From Plotosus lineatus (lineage: Eukaryota > Chordata > Actinopteri > Siluriformes > Plotosidae): DNA of 64,000 nt. A program made the translations under genes and the position numbers. Numbering within the stretch: the stretch's first letter is position 1; each line of letters opens with the position of its first letter. A model generated the notes under the pieces. That model was not told the origin of the DNA, did not search any database, and saw only the letters and a list, made by a program, of their open reading frames with translations. Location of the stretch: NCBI GenBank assembly GCA_024760905.1, contig JALRMN010000025.1, positions 155,001 through 219,000 of the forward strand, given 5' to 3'. This document shows, piece after piece, positions 10,933 through 34,160 of this stretch.

Positions 10933-11034
10933 AATAACCTGAAGAGAGAGGATGGTTTCACAGTCTCTCGAAACACATCTGTAGTGAAAATCAAGTTTCA
11001 ATAGAAAGTCTTTGCTCTGTCCTTTTATTTTTAC
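10933..11034 (+). mobile_element. MITE M1, partial
   Basis: Matches the internal and right part of the complete M1 copy at 39680-39827: ACCTGAAGAGAGAGGAT, then AATAGAAAGTCTTTG, TGTCCTTTTATTTTTA. The left terminal repeat is missing. Confidence 0.65.
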
Positions 11035-11096
11035 TTATATATATGTATATATACTACCTATATATATATATCTTCTTTTACTTTCGGCTGCTCCCT

Positions 11097-12290
11097 TTAG
11101 GGGTCGCCACAGCAAATCATCCACCTCCACCTCCCCCTGTCCTCCGCATCTTCTTTTCTGACTCCAACGACCTTCATGTCTTCCTTCACCACATCCATAA
11201 ATCTCTTCTTTGGTCTTCCTCGAGGCCTTCTGCCTGGTAGTTCCAACCTCAGCATCCTACTGCCAATATACTCACTATCCCTCCTCTGTACATGTTCAAA
11301 CCATCTCAATCTAGCCTCTCTGACTTTGTCTCCAAAACATCTTACATGGGCTGTCCCTCTGATATACTCATTTGTGATCCTATCCATCCTCGTTACCCCC
11401 AGGGAGAACCTCAACATTTTCATCTCCGCTACCTCCAGCTCTGCCTCTTGCCTTTTCCTCAGCGCCACTGTTTCTAAGCCATACAACATCGCTGGCCTCA
11501 CCACCGTCTTGTACACTTTTACCTTCATTCTTGCTGACACTCTCCTATCGCACATCACACCGGATACTTTTCTCCAACCATTCCAGCCTGCCTGCACACG
11601 CTTCTTCACCTCTTTTCCACACTCTCCATTGCTCTGGATTGTTGAGCCTAAGTACTTAAAATCCTCCACCTTCGTTATCTCTGCTCCCTGTAACATCACC
11701 GTTCCCCCTGGGTCCTTCTCATTCACACACATGTATTCTAATTTTCTGAGGCTAACCTTCATTCCTCTCCTTTCCAGGGCATACCTCCACCTCTCTAGAT
11801 TTTCCTGCACTTGTTCTCTGCTCTCACTACAGATCACGATGTCATCTGCAAACATCATAGTCCATGGAGATTCTTGTCTCACCTCGTCTGTCAGCCTGTC
11901 CATCACCATAGCAAACAAGAAGGGGCTCAGAGCTGACCCTTGATGCAGACCCACCTCCACCTTGAAATCGTCGGTCACACCGACAGCACACCTCACCACT
12001 GTCTTACATCTCTCATACATGTCCTGCACCACTCTAACATACTTCTCTGCCACTCCAGACTTCCTCATGCAATACCACAGTCCTTCTCTTGGCACCCTGT
12101 CATATGCTTTTTCCAGATCCACAAAGGCACAATGTAGCTCCCTCTGACCTCCTCTGTACTTCTCTATTAACATCCTCAAGGCAAACATTGCATCTGTGGT
12201 GCTCTTTCTTGGCATGAAACCAAACTGTTGTTCACAAATGCTGACCTCTGCCCTTAGTCTAGCTTCCACTATTCTTTCCCATAACTTCAT
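11097..12290 (-). pseudogene. RTE reverse transcriptase, C-terminal half
   Basis: Open from the SINE junction to the stop. It contains WERIVEARLRAEVSICEQQF, FGFMPRKSTTDAMFALRML, VDLEKAYDRVPREGLWY, GLHQGSALSPFLFAMVMDRL, catalytic FADDIVICSE, then the thumb (VEDFKYLGSTIQSNGECGKE) and the C-terminal WRWMICCGDP end. This is the complete palm-to-C-terminus of the family and shows what copy 2 lost. The V-SINE cuts the frame upstream of this block. Confidence 0.9.
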
Positions 12291-12590
12291 GGCGAGGCAC
12301 GGTGGCGTAGTGGTTAGCACGTCCGCCTCACAGCAAGAAGGCCCGGGTTTGATTCCCGGTCTGGGCGTTTCTGTGTGCAGTTTGCATGTTCTCCCCATGC
12401 TTGTGTGGGTTTCCTCCGGGTGCTCCGGTTTCCTCCCACAATTCAAAGACATGCACTGTAGGTTAATTGGCCATTCTAAATTAGGGTCTACAGATGGAAA
12501 CGAGCTATAAGCTATAATCTGGTACAGTACATCTCTGTCTCTATGAGCTTAATGTTCCTGTACATTGTCCCTTAAATAAATAAATAAAAT
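12291..12590 (+). mobile_element. V-SINE inserted in RTE copy 3
   Basis: tRNA-like head GGCACGGTGGCGTAGTGG, second box GGTTTGATTCCC, the conserved V block (GTGGGTTTCCTCCGGGTGCT) and a third kind of tail ending in (TAAA)n. The LINE reads CATAACTTCAT|CGTATGG in other copies, which places the insertion exactly. It is younger than the LINE copy. Confidence 0.92.
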
Positions 12591-12651
12591 TGTATGGTTC
12601 ATCAACTTTATCCCTCTGTAGTTGCTGCAACTCTGCACATCTCCCTTGTTC

Positions 12652-14482
12652 TTAAAAATGGGCACAAGCACACTTCTCCTCCGGCATCTGCTCACTCTCT
12701 AGTACCTTGTTGAATGTTCTTGTCAGAAAATCTACTGCTACCTCTCCTAGACACTTCCATACCTCCACGGGTATATCATCAGGACCAACTGCCTTTCCAT
12801 TCTTCATCCTCTTCAATGCCCTTCTCACTTCACCCTTACTGATCTTTGCTACATCCTGCTCCTCAATGGTTACCTCTTCTACTCTTTTTTTCTCTCTCAT
12901 TTTCCTCATTCATCAGCTCTTCAAAGTACTCTTTCCATCTTCCCAGCACACTTCTGTCATCAGTCAATACATTTCCCTCTCTGTCCTTTATCAATCTAAC
13001 TTGCTGCATGTCGTTCCCATCTCTATTTCTCTGCTGTGCCAACCTGTAGAGATCATTTTCTCCTTCTTTACTATCCAACTGATCATATAAGTCATCATAC
13101 GCCCTCTGTTTGGCCTTAGCCACTGCTACTTTCGCCTTATGCTGTGTCTGCCTGTACTCCTGTTTACTCTCTTCGGTCCTCTCAATGTCCCACTTCTTCT
13201 TAGCTAACCTCTTCCTTTGTACACACTCCTGCACTTCCTCATTCCACCACCAAGTCTCCTTATCTACTTTCCTTCCAGAGGACACACCAAGTATTCTCCT
13301 ACCTGTGTCCCTGATCACATTTGCTGTGGTTGTCCAGTCATTTGGAAGCACTTCGTGGCCACCCAAAGCCTGTTTCAACTCCTCATTGAAGACAACACGA
13401 CACTCGTCCTTTTTCAGGTTCCACCACTTTGTCTTCTGCTCTGCCTTTGCCTTTTTCACCTTTCTCACCAGCAGAGTCATCCTGCACACCACCATCCTAT
13501 GCTGTTTGTCAACACTCTCACCCACTATGACTTTGCAGTCACTGACTTCCTTCAAATTACATTGCCTACACAAGATGTAGTCTACCTGTGTGCTCCTACC
13601 TCCACTTTTATAAGTCACCCTATGCTCCTGTTTCTTCTGGAAGAAAGTATTCACCACAGCCATTTCCATCCTTTTTGCAAAATCTACCAACATCTGTCCT
13701 TCTGCGTTCCTGTCCTGGATACCAAACCTGCCCATCACTTCCTCGTCCCCTCTGTTGCCTGCACAAACATGTCCATTGAAGTCTGCACCAATGACCACTC
13801 TTTCACCTCTGGCGGTACTCTGCATCACTTCATCTAAGTCACTCCAGAATCTCTCCTTCTCTTCTAGCTCACATCCTGCCTGTGGGGCATAAGCATTAAC
13901 AACATTGAACATCACGCCTTCAATTTCTAACTTGAGAATCATCACTCTGTCTGACACTTTTTTCACTTCTAGAACATTCCTGACAAACCCGTCCTTCAAG
14001 ATGACTCCTACTCCATTCCTCTTCCCATCCACACCGTGATAAAATAGCTTAAACCCTGCTCCTAAGCTTTTAGCTTTGCTACCTTTCCACCTGGTCTCCT
14101 GAACACACAGTATTTCCACCTTCCTCCTCTGCATCATGTCAGCCAGATCTCTACCTTTTCTTTGCATAGTTCCAACATTCAAAGTCCCTACTCTCAGTCC
14201 TAGACTCATGCCTTTCCTCTTCTCTCTCTGCCTACGGACACGCCTCCCACCTCTCCTTCTTCGACGTCTTCGACCAACAGTAGTCCAATTTCTATCAGCA
14301 CCCTGTTGGTTGACAGCACTGATGGCGGTCGTTGTTAACCCGGGCCTCGACCGATCCGGTATGGGGGTAATACTTCTGATTTGCATCTTAAATGTTTGGA
14401 ATTGATTTTTCGTCGGATGCCCTTCCTGACACAACCCTCTGCATTTCTCCGGGCTTGCGACCGGCATGAGGGGGAGAGACAC
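12652..14482 (-). pseudogene. RTE endonuclease, linker and start of reverse transcriptase
   Basis: A 539-codon open frame (12863-14482) covers the 5' region, a basic stretch (RRRRRRRGGRRVRRQREKRK), the endonuclease with VQETRWKGS, NAYAPQAG, GADFNGH, QVDYILCRQ and KQHRMVVCR, and the linker WWWNEEVQECVQRKR down to EELMNEENERE. A one-base shift in the A run near 12889 moves the frame to 12652-12909, which carries EVRRALKRMKNGKAVGPDDI. An 8-bp deletion then ends it. All expected endonuclease residues appear present. Confidence 0.9.
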
Positions 14483-14515
14483 TGGTTAGTGCCCCCCCCC
14501 CCACCTCATGGCTGC

Positions 14516-14643
<128 letters not shown>

Positions 14644-14890
14644 CACTTGCGTGAGAACATAATAGATCTTTGTCACAAGTTTAAAAACTACAGGACCAAA
14701 ATTTGAAACTATAACTTGAAGTAAATGCAATAGTTTAGAGCTATAAGGCTAAGTGTACAATACAGATCTACAGGCAGATCTATAACCGGCTTCACCGTGA
14801 ATGTAACCTTAGATCCGCTTAACTTGTGAATAAATACTGTTAGCAGGACTAATATTTTGTTAGATAGGCATATCTACGGGTTTGTTACAC
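14644..14890 (-). repeat. Inverted copy of the 6.1-6.85 kb repeat, possible solo LTR
   Basis: The reverse complement reads block A (GTAACAAACCCGTAGATATG, CTAACAGTATTTATTCACAA) then block B (ACACTTAGCCTTATAGCTC, TTGTGACAAAG, TTCTCACGCAAGTG) without the 560-bp interior seen at 6101-6846. Unit about 245 bp, beginning TGTAACA on its own strand, like many LTRs. No coding content. Confidence 0.5.
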
Positions 14891-14900
14891 TATCTTTTTT

Positions 14901-15140
14901 TTCTTTTTGGCTTTTTCCCATTCTCGGGAGTCAGCACAGTGAATCACCTGATTCGCACATTTGATTTTGACATAGGTTTTTACGTCGGATGCTCTTCCTG
15001 TCACAACCCTTTTTAGCAAGGGACAGAAACACGCTGACGGCTTTGCAGCTACTCTTTACGAGAGTCAGCAATGGTTATTTTACATGCCTCTCACCATAGA
15101 CAGTGAGAGACATGGCCCGCCTTTGATAACCCAGTTAGCT
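14901..15140 (-). mobile_element. SINE with RTE-type tail, head missing
   Basis: The minus strand has the RTE-derived tail (plus strand GGCTTTTTCCCATTCTCGGG, GATTCGCACATTTGATTTTG) and the body to CAGTTAGCT, where the Tc1 element begins. The head is absent on the far side of the Tc1, so the SINE was not simply split by it. Confidence 0.85.
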
Positions 15141-15147
15141 GTATATA

Positions 15148-16678
15148 CTGGTCCTTCTCAAAGAATTAGCATGTTGTGATAAAGTTCATTATTTTATGTA
15201 ATGTACTGATAAAAATTAAACTTTCATATATTTTAGATTCATAGCACACCAACTGAAATATTTCAGGTCTTTTATTGTTTAAATACTGATGCTATTTTGG
15301 CATACAGCTCATGAAAACCCAAAATTCCTATCTCAAAAAAATAGCATATCATGAAAAGATAGTCTAAACGAGCTATTAACCTAATCATCTGAATCAACCA
15401 ATTAACTCTAAACACCTGCAAAAGATTCCTGAGGCTTTTAAAACCGCAATCATGGGTAAGACTGCCGACTTGACTGCTGTCCAGAAGGCCATCATTGACA
15501 CCCTCAAGCAAGAGGATAAGACACAGAAAGAAATCTCTGAGCGAATAGGCTGGTCCCAGTGTGCTGTATCAAGGCACCTCAGTGGGACATCTGTGGGAAG
15601 GAAAAAGTGTAGCAGAAAACGCTGCACAACCAGAAGATGTGACCGAACCCTGAGGAAGATTGTGGAGAAGGGCCGATTCCAGACCTTGGGGGACCTGTGG
15701 AAGCAGTGGACTGGGCTACAGGTGCCACATTCCCCAGGTCAAGCCACTTTTGAACCAGAAACAGCGGCAGAAGCGCCTGACCTGGGCTACAGAGAAGCAA
15801 CACTGGACTGTTGCTCAGTGGTCCAAAGTACTTTTTTTGGCTGAAAGCAAATTTTGCATGTCATTCGGAAATCAAGGTTCCAGAGTCTGGAGGAAGACTG
15901 GGGAGAAGGAAATGCGAAAATGCCTGAAGTCCAGTGTCAAGTACCCACAGTCAGTGATGGTCTGGGGTGCCATGTCAGCTGCTGGTGTTGGTCCACTGTG
16001 TTTATCAAGGGCAGGGTCAATGCAGCTAGCTATCAGGAGATTTTGGAGCACTTCATGCTTCCATCTGCTGAAAAGCTTTATGGAGATGAAGATTTAATTT
16101 TTCAGCATGACCTGGCACCTGCTCACAGTGCCAAAACCACTGGAAAAGGGTTTACTGACCATGGTATTACTGTGCTCAATTGGCCTGCCAACTCTCCTGA
16201 CCTGAAGCCCATAGAGAATCTGTGGGATATTGTGAAGAGAAAGTTGAGAAACACCAGACCCAACACTGTGTATGAGCTTAAGGCTGCTACCGAAGGATCC
16301 TGGGCCTCCATAACACCTCAGCAGTGCCACAGGCTGATTGCCTCCATGCCACGCTGCATTGAAGCAGTCATTTCTGCAAAAGGATTCCCTGCCAAGTATT
16401 GAGTGCATAACTGAACATAATTATATGAAGGCTGACTTTTTTTGTATTAAAAACACTTTTTTTATTGGTCAGCTGAAATATGCTAATTTTTTGAGATGGG
16501 GATCTTTGTTTTTTTCTTTTCTTTTTTGGTGAAATTAGCAATATTAAAACAATAAAAGGCTTGAACTACTTCACCTGTGTGTAATGAATATAAAATATGT
16601 GAAAGTCTAATGTTTATCAGTACATTACAGAAAATAATGAACTTCATCACAATATGCTAATTTTTTTAGAAGGACTAG
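15148..16678 (+). mobile_element. Tc1-family DNA transposon, inactive
   Basis: 1531 bp bounded by TA on both sides (15146-15147 and 16679-16680). The terminal inverted repeats start CTGGTCCTTCT on the left and CTAGTCCTTCT on the right and continue for about 60 bp through AATTAGCATGTTGTGATAAA-type sequence. It encloses one broken transposase gene. Size, ends and TA duplication are those of Tc1 elements. Confidence 0.93.
15452..16402 (+). pseudogene. Tc1 transposase, two frameshifts and lost catalytic Asp
   Basis: The N-terminal paired-like DNA-binding region lies at 15452-15712 (MGKTADLTAVQKAIIDTLKQ, SQCAVSRHLSGTSVGRKK). The frame then changes and a block of about 25 codons is missing before GYRCHIPQVKPLLNQKQRQK near 15714. 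The middle frame carries VLFLAESKFC, where the family has an FSDESK-type sequence, so the first catalytic Asp reads Ala. A second frameshift near 15985 leads to the last part with FQHDLAPAHSAK (second Asp) and NSPDLKPIENLWD (third acidic residue), ending SAKGFPAKY. It would cut and paste the element if intact. It is certainly dead. Confidence 0.92.
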
Positions 16679-16970
16679 TATATGATGAATGGTTTTGATG
16701 TGCTTCAAATCTGCTTAAAAAATAAAGAAAACCTCCATTAGCTTATTTAAAACATCATAATGAGATCGCGATAAGCTATTGAATCTATTCAGTTTTCCCA
16801 CATAACTAATTGGACTAAGTGGCTTGGCAAATTAATTCCTTTGTCGTTTATAGTTATGTTTTAGTGTAATTTATTATTATTAGTATTAATTATTATTATT
16901 AATAATAATAATAATAATAATACTCGTTTTTACGTGTTTCACTTTGTTTATTTAAAACTGCCAATACTTA
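16679..16970. other. Gene-free interval with (AAT)n tract
   Basis: AT-rich DNA; 16870-16922 is TTATTA/ATAATA simple repeat. Nothing else recognised. Confidence 0.5.
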
Positions 16971-19716
16971 TCATCATCGTTGTCATCATCTTCTTCCGCT
17001 TCTTTTGGGATCGGGTCGCGGGGGCACCAACCTAAGCAATGAGGTCCAGACGTCCCTCTCCACAGCCACTTCCTCCAACTCTTCCCGGGGGACACCGAGG
17101 TGTTCCCAGACAAGAGGAGAGACATAGTCCCTCCAGCATGGTCTAGGTTGACCCCAGGGTCTCTTCCTGGTTGGACATGCCCGAAACACCACACCAGGGA
17201 GGTGTTCGGGAGACATTCTGACCAGATGCCTGAGCCACCTCAACTGGCCCCTCTTAATGCAGGGAGCAGTGGTTCTACTCCGAGCTCTCCAGGATGGTAG
17301 AACTCTCACCTTATCACTAAGGGAGAGCCCTGTCACCCGGCAAGGGAAGCTCATTTCAGCTGCTTGTATATGCGATCTTGTTCATTCGGTCACTACCCAA
17401 AGCTCGTGACCATAGGTAAGGGCTGAAATGTAGATCGACTGGTAAATTGAAAGCTTTGCCTTGTGGCTCACCTCCCTCTTCACCACGATGGTCCGATACA
17501 GGCTCCATTTCACAGCAGAGGCTGCAGCGATCCGTCTCTCAATCCCCTGCTTCATCCTTCCCTCAATCGTGAACAAGACCCCAAGATACTTGAACTCTTC
17601 TACTTGGGGCAGGACCTCATTCCTGACCCGGAGTATGCATTCCACCATTGGCCGACAGTACCATGGCCTCGGATTTGGAAGTGCAGATTTTCATCCCTGT
17701 CGTTTCACACTTGACTGCGAATTACTCCAATGAGAGCTGGAGGTCCCTGCACAATGAAGCCAAAAGGACAACGTCATCAACAAAAAGCAGAGACAAGATC
17801 TAATGTCCACCAAACCAGAACCCCTCAACGCCTCAGCTGCGCCTATAAATCCTGTCCACAAAAATTATGAGCAGAATTGGTGACAAATGACAGCCTTGGT
17901 GGATTCCAACCCTCACTGGAAACGAATTTGACCTGTTGTCAACAATACAGACCAATCTCTGACTTTTGTGGTACAGCGATCGGATGGCCCATAGCAACGG
18001 GTCAGGAACGCTGTACTCCTGAAGCACACCCCACAAGATAGCCCGAGAGATATGGTCAAAAGCCTTCTCCAAATCCACAAAATACAAGTCGACAGATTGG
18101 GCAAACTCCCGTTCCCTTTCCAAGATCCTGTTGAGCATATAGAGTTGGTCAAGAGTGCTATGGCCAGAACGAAAACCACAATGTTCCTCCTGAATCTGAG
18201 GTTTGACTATTGGTTGGATCCTCCTCTTCATTACCCCTGCATAGACATTCCCGGGTAGGCTGAGGTATGTGATTCCCCAAAAATTGAAACACACCCTCTG
18301 GTCCCCCTTTTTAATGAGGGGGACTACCAACTCGATTTGCCAATCGAGCGGTACAGCCCCCGATGACCACGCTATTTTACAGAGACATGTCAACCAAGAC
18401 AGTCCTACAATATCCAGAGTCTTGAGATATTCATGGCGGATCTCATAGACCCCCAGAGCCAGACCACCAAGAAGCTTTTTGACTACCTCAGTGACCTCCA
18501 CTCCAGTGATGGGCAGATCCCCGCCCAAACCCCCAGGGTTTTTCTGCTCCACAGAGGGCATGTTGATGGGATTGAGGAGGTCCTTAAAGTATTTCATCCC
18601 CAGTCAAGGTGAGCAACTTCCACTTTCACTGTAAATAGTATTTGTGGCAAACTGCTTCCCCCTCCTGAAGCGTCGGATTACAGTTCTTAACCTTTCTGAG
18701 TCCAACTGATAATCACTCTCTAGGCCGTCACTGAACTCCTCCCACACCCAAGATTCTGCCTCTGCGACAGCTTCAGCTACAGTACGTTTGGCCTGCCGGT
18801 ACCTGTCTGCTGCCTTGGGAGTCCAACAGGCAGATGCAACCTGATTGGCCTCCTTTTTCAGCTGGACAGTCCCCTTCACCACAGGTGCCCACCACTGGGT
18901 TCAGGGGTTACTGCCACGATAATCACCGATGACCTTCTGGCCACAGCTATGGGCTGCTGCCTCAGCAATGGAGGCATGAAACATGGCCCATTTTGGATTG
19001 CATGTCATTCGCCTCCTTGGGGACATTGTTGTGTCTCTGTCAGAGGTGGGAGCCAAAGGCCTCCGCCAAACATTCCTAGCAGACCGTAATTACACGCTTG
19101 GACCTGCCAGGTCTGGAGGGTGGCCTCCTCCATCATTGAAACCAGCTCATCACCAGAGGGTGATTGGTTGACAGTTCAGCTCCCCTCTTCACCCGAGTGT
19201 CCAGAATATGCTGGGGTAAGGCGGTCAGACGGTGTGGGCATTCATGTCGCCCCCATCTTGGAACCCAAACATTGGGGTTCTCCCCAGTCGATGAAAAGGG
19301 TAGCTTCCCTCCGCCTTCAGGTGGGGGATGGGTCCTGACTGTTATTTGTGCTTATGCACCAAGTGACAGTTCAGAGTACACACCCTTCTTGGAGTCTTTA
19401 GGTGGTGTGTTGGAGAACGCTCTCACAGGAGACTTACTTGTTTTCCTGGGAGATTTCAATGCTCATGGGGCAACGATAGTGTGACCTGGAATTGTCTGAT
19501 CGGTAGGTATGACTTCTCCAGTCTGAACCCGAATGGTGTGTCATTGCTGGACTTCTGTGCTCATCACAGGTTGTCTATCACAAACACTATGTTTGAACAT
19601 AAGGGTGTCCATAAGTGCATTTGGCACCAGGACGCTCTAGGTCGCAGTTTGATGCTCAACTTTGTAGTCGTGTCACCGGACTTGCGGCTCCATGTTCAGG
19701 ATACTCGGGTGAAGAG
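16971..19716 (-). mobile_element. Rex3 copy with 5' inversion
   Basis: The main part, 16971-19210, is minus strand: GAT-type tail at 16971-16990, C-terminal WLRHLVRMSPEHLP and RWRDYV... blocks, reverse transcriptase and linker, ending upstream at a ILDTRVK-like block near 19190. From 19211 to 19716 the same family continues on the plus strand, from the endonuclease block before FSPVDE to VQDTRVK. The two parts abut and overlap by about 20 bp of the DTRVK region. This is the layout produced by twin priming. Many frameshifts. Confidence 0.88.
17833..18597 (-). pseudogene. Rex3 reverse transcriptase fragment
   Basis: A 254-codon frame with VVKKLLGGLALGVYEIRHEY, WSSGAVPLDWQIELVVPLIK, VCFNFWGITYLSLPGNVYAG, QEEHCGFRSGHSTLDQLYML, VDLYFVDLEKAFDHISRAIL and GIHQGCHLSPILLIIFVDRI, ending before the catalytic FADD block. 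DNA near 17872-17905 and 18305-18335 corresponds to the standard Rex3 PCR primer sites as I remember them, which supports the family name. Several palm residues differ from the other copies (R to H, P to S), so it is old. Confidence 0.87.
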
Positions 19717-19744
19717 TTCTTTTAATATGCATCAAAGCAAATAA
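19211..19744 (+). pseudogene. Rex3 endonuclease fragment in the inverted segment
   Basis: Two overlapping frames (19164-19484 and 19481-19744) with VICAYAPSDSSEYTPFLESL, LVFLGDFNAHGA and then [40 protein letters not shown] and LRLHVQDTRVK. A one-base slip near 19480 after the GDFNAH block separates them. Catalytic GDFNAH and the later D are visible. Confidence 0.85.
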
Positions 19745-20106
19745 AGATGGATCAGAAACATCCTATAGCCATTATTTTGCGTCTTATACTGGCACAACAA
19801 CTGAGCTCAGGCTGTGGCCTAAACAGCACACCAGGTGATCTAGAGTTGAATTCACAAGGGGGAATGTTATATTTTACAGAAAGTCTGAGGGATCATGGGT
19901 AATTTGGAATGTAGCCTAAAATCAAGCCATTTAAAAAAAGAGGGAAAATATTGAAATAATTTTAAAACCTTAAAATCAAAGCATAAAATGAACAGAAGTA
20001 GTTTACTGAATGAAGCATTTGAATAACGATCTAAAGGGATTTTTATTTTATAATTTTAATAAAGCTACAGAAAAATTGTCATTACTAATTTTTATTGAAA
20101 TATCTG

Positions 20107-20145
<39 letters not shown>

Positions 20146-21133
20146 TATTTTATTCATTTTTTATTTTTTTACAATTAAATACCATATATATTCTTCAGAA
20201 TATCTGAATATCAACATATATTTTTGAGGTTAATCATAAAATTATTTTATACCAGCTCAATGTTTCTTAATTGTACATCTGTATTTAAGTCAGATGCAGC
20301 CATCAAACCACAAACATACCCAGTGATGTTTCTGTTCATTTTCCAACCACAGCACTGACACATGGTATATTTTGACACTGACGTGTATTTTTGATTGAGA
20401 CTGGTATCAGAACAGTGAAACCTCACATCCCCATGTCTGTTCTGTGGTTTCTCCACTTCTGATCATCTGAACCTTTCACACACTCCCCACACATTCAGTT
20501 TGGAGCAGACAAGCACGAATGACTTTGTTCCTTATGATCTTGAAATAATAAAGTTTAAGTGATGGTTGATGTGCAAAATTTATACAGCATTCACATATAA
20601 TATGAACAAATTATTAAAATAGTTGTATTTTGGCACACATTACAGTCAGATGTGGGTAATTTTATTGAATTTGCTTGTCTCAATAAATGAAAAAAAATCT
20701 GTTTCTGGTTTGAGAATTTAAAAAAAAAAATAGCTTGATGGAATTGTTCATCGGATCACTTAAACTGTGTATAAATAAAAATCTGCAAAGTTTTGTGTGA
20801 TTATTGTCAGAAGCAATTGAGAGTTAAGGGCCCAACAGTTTAATAACAGAGCTTTAACCACGGCACAACCACTGCCCTTTAGAATCATTGTTCGATTCTG
20901 TCTACACATCCTGGTTCAGATAAAATTTTAATATCTTAAGTTACAATGTCATCGTTCTGTGTTCAGCTTGAAAAGCCAAAATCAACTCCATGAAATTCTA
21001 ACTGCTGTCCACAAGAAGAATTACTAATAGTGGAGGAGTTGAACTTTTAGAGCCAACTGTCCACATCAACAACACCAATAAGAGCAGGATGAAGAAAAGT
21101 TTGTGATCGGTACCTCCAGTGTAAACATTAAGA
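19717..21133. other. Gene-free interval with (TTA)n at 20107-20146
   Basis: About 1.4 kb of AT-rich, apparently unique DNA. A perfect TTA tract lies at 20107-20146. No open frame resembles a known protein and I saw no repeat family. Confidence 0.55.
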
Positions 21134-21475
21134 GGGCATGGTGACTCCCGCTGTCTCTTCACAATGTGAGGAGTTGGGGTTTGAATCTGAACCAAGGGTC
21201 TTTCTGTATAGAGTTTGCATGTTCGCCCTTTGCTCAGATGGGTTTCCTCCTGGTACTCTGCTTCCTCTGGCAGGACATGCACACTGGGTCAAATGGCTAC
21301 TCTGTATCGACCGTAGTCGTGAATGTATGACTGGTCTTCTTGTTGTCTGTGTTAGTCCTGTGATGGACTTGTGATCTGTTCATTATGTAGCCCCGCGTCT
21401 CCCCTGAAATCAGCGAGGATTGTCCATAGTTTTCCCCTTAACCCTGATGGATAAACAGTGTAGATAAGGGATGGA
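21134..21475 (+). mobile_element. Diverged V-SINE
   Basis: GGGCATGGTGACTCC head, TAGAGTTTGCATGTTCGCCC and GGGTTTCCTCCTGGTACTCT in the V block, and a tail with CCTGATGGATAAACAGTGTA. Many substitutions, so it is old. Confidence 0.75.
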
Positions 21476-21543
21476 AGCTTCTATAATAAAATGTGAAGAG
21501 GAAGCCGCTGGTGTAAGATACTAAATTAAACTTTGAATTGAAA

Positions 21544-21545
<2 letters not shown>

Positions 21546-21617
<72 letters not shown>

Positions 21618-21692
21618 GTTGTTGTTGTTGCTGTTGTTGTTGTTGTTATTATTATTTACAACAACAACCACAACAACAACAACAACAACAAC

Positions 21693-21747
<55 letters not shown>

Positions 21748-21776
21748 CAATTTATTTATTTATTTATTTATTTTAT
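21546..21776. repeat. Palindromic (ATT)n-(GTT)n / (AAC)n-(AAT)n array
   Basis: ATT repeats 21546-21617, GTT repeats 21618-21647, then ACA/AAC repeats 21658-21693 and AAT repeats 21694-21745, followed by a TTTA run. The second half is close to the reverse complement of the first, centred near 21657. Confidence 0.93.
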
Positions 21777-21922
21777 TAGTAGTAGTAGCAGTAGTCATAG
21801 TAGTAAATATAAAACTACATTAAACACCAAAATATACTGTGTCGAGCACAGCACTTACAAATGAGAAAGGCATAAAGTACTTTATTAAAATATACATTAT
21901 GCATCTAATTACATATATTATA

Positions 21923-22028
<106 letters not shown>

Positions 22029-22123
22029 TGAAGTGTATTGTTGAAGTAAAAAAGTCTGAGAAATATTATTTTGTGTGTTTAGTTCTTTTTTCGGGGGTTT
22101 ATGGGTGTAAGTGGTGCAGTCTG

Positions 22124-22131
22124 TATAAATA
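22124..22131 (+). promoter_or_regulatory. TATA box of the ITIM receptor gene
   Basis: TATAAATA stands 88 bp before the start codon at 22212. That predicts transcription starting near 22155 and a 5' leader of about 55-60 nt. Inferred from position and sequence only. Confidence 0.6.
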
Positions 22132-22211
22132 ACCCCACCCCTACACACTGATAAAGCCGGGTACGATTTACCCAACACATAGTTTCCTCTTTGTCTCTCA
22201 ACTGATACACA

Positions 22212-33989
<11,778 letters not shown>

Positions 33990-34160
33990 TATAATATCAT
34001 ATAAAACAATACAAGATCACTCCGAGTGCAGATGATTTGCTTACCATTCTGACATCTGTGAAATCAATAAGTGAACAGCATTAACTGTAATATATCTTCT
34101 GTAAATTCCATAAAATTTGGAATTATTAATATTATGACTTTTATTTAACAACTAATTCAA

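Noticed and set aside
12291..12360. tRNA gene at the V-SINE head
   Set aside because: Same reason: part of a dispersed V-SINE inserted in a LINE.
12707..13837. Plus-strand serine/phenylalanine-rich frames
   Set aside because: Antisense shadows of RTE copy 3 endonuclease and linker.
21538..21864. Poly-L/poly-T/poly-I frame
   Set aside because: Product of trinucleotide arrays.
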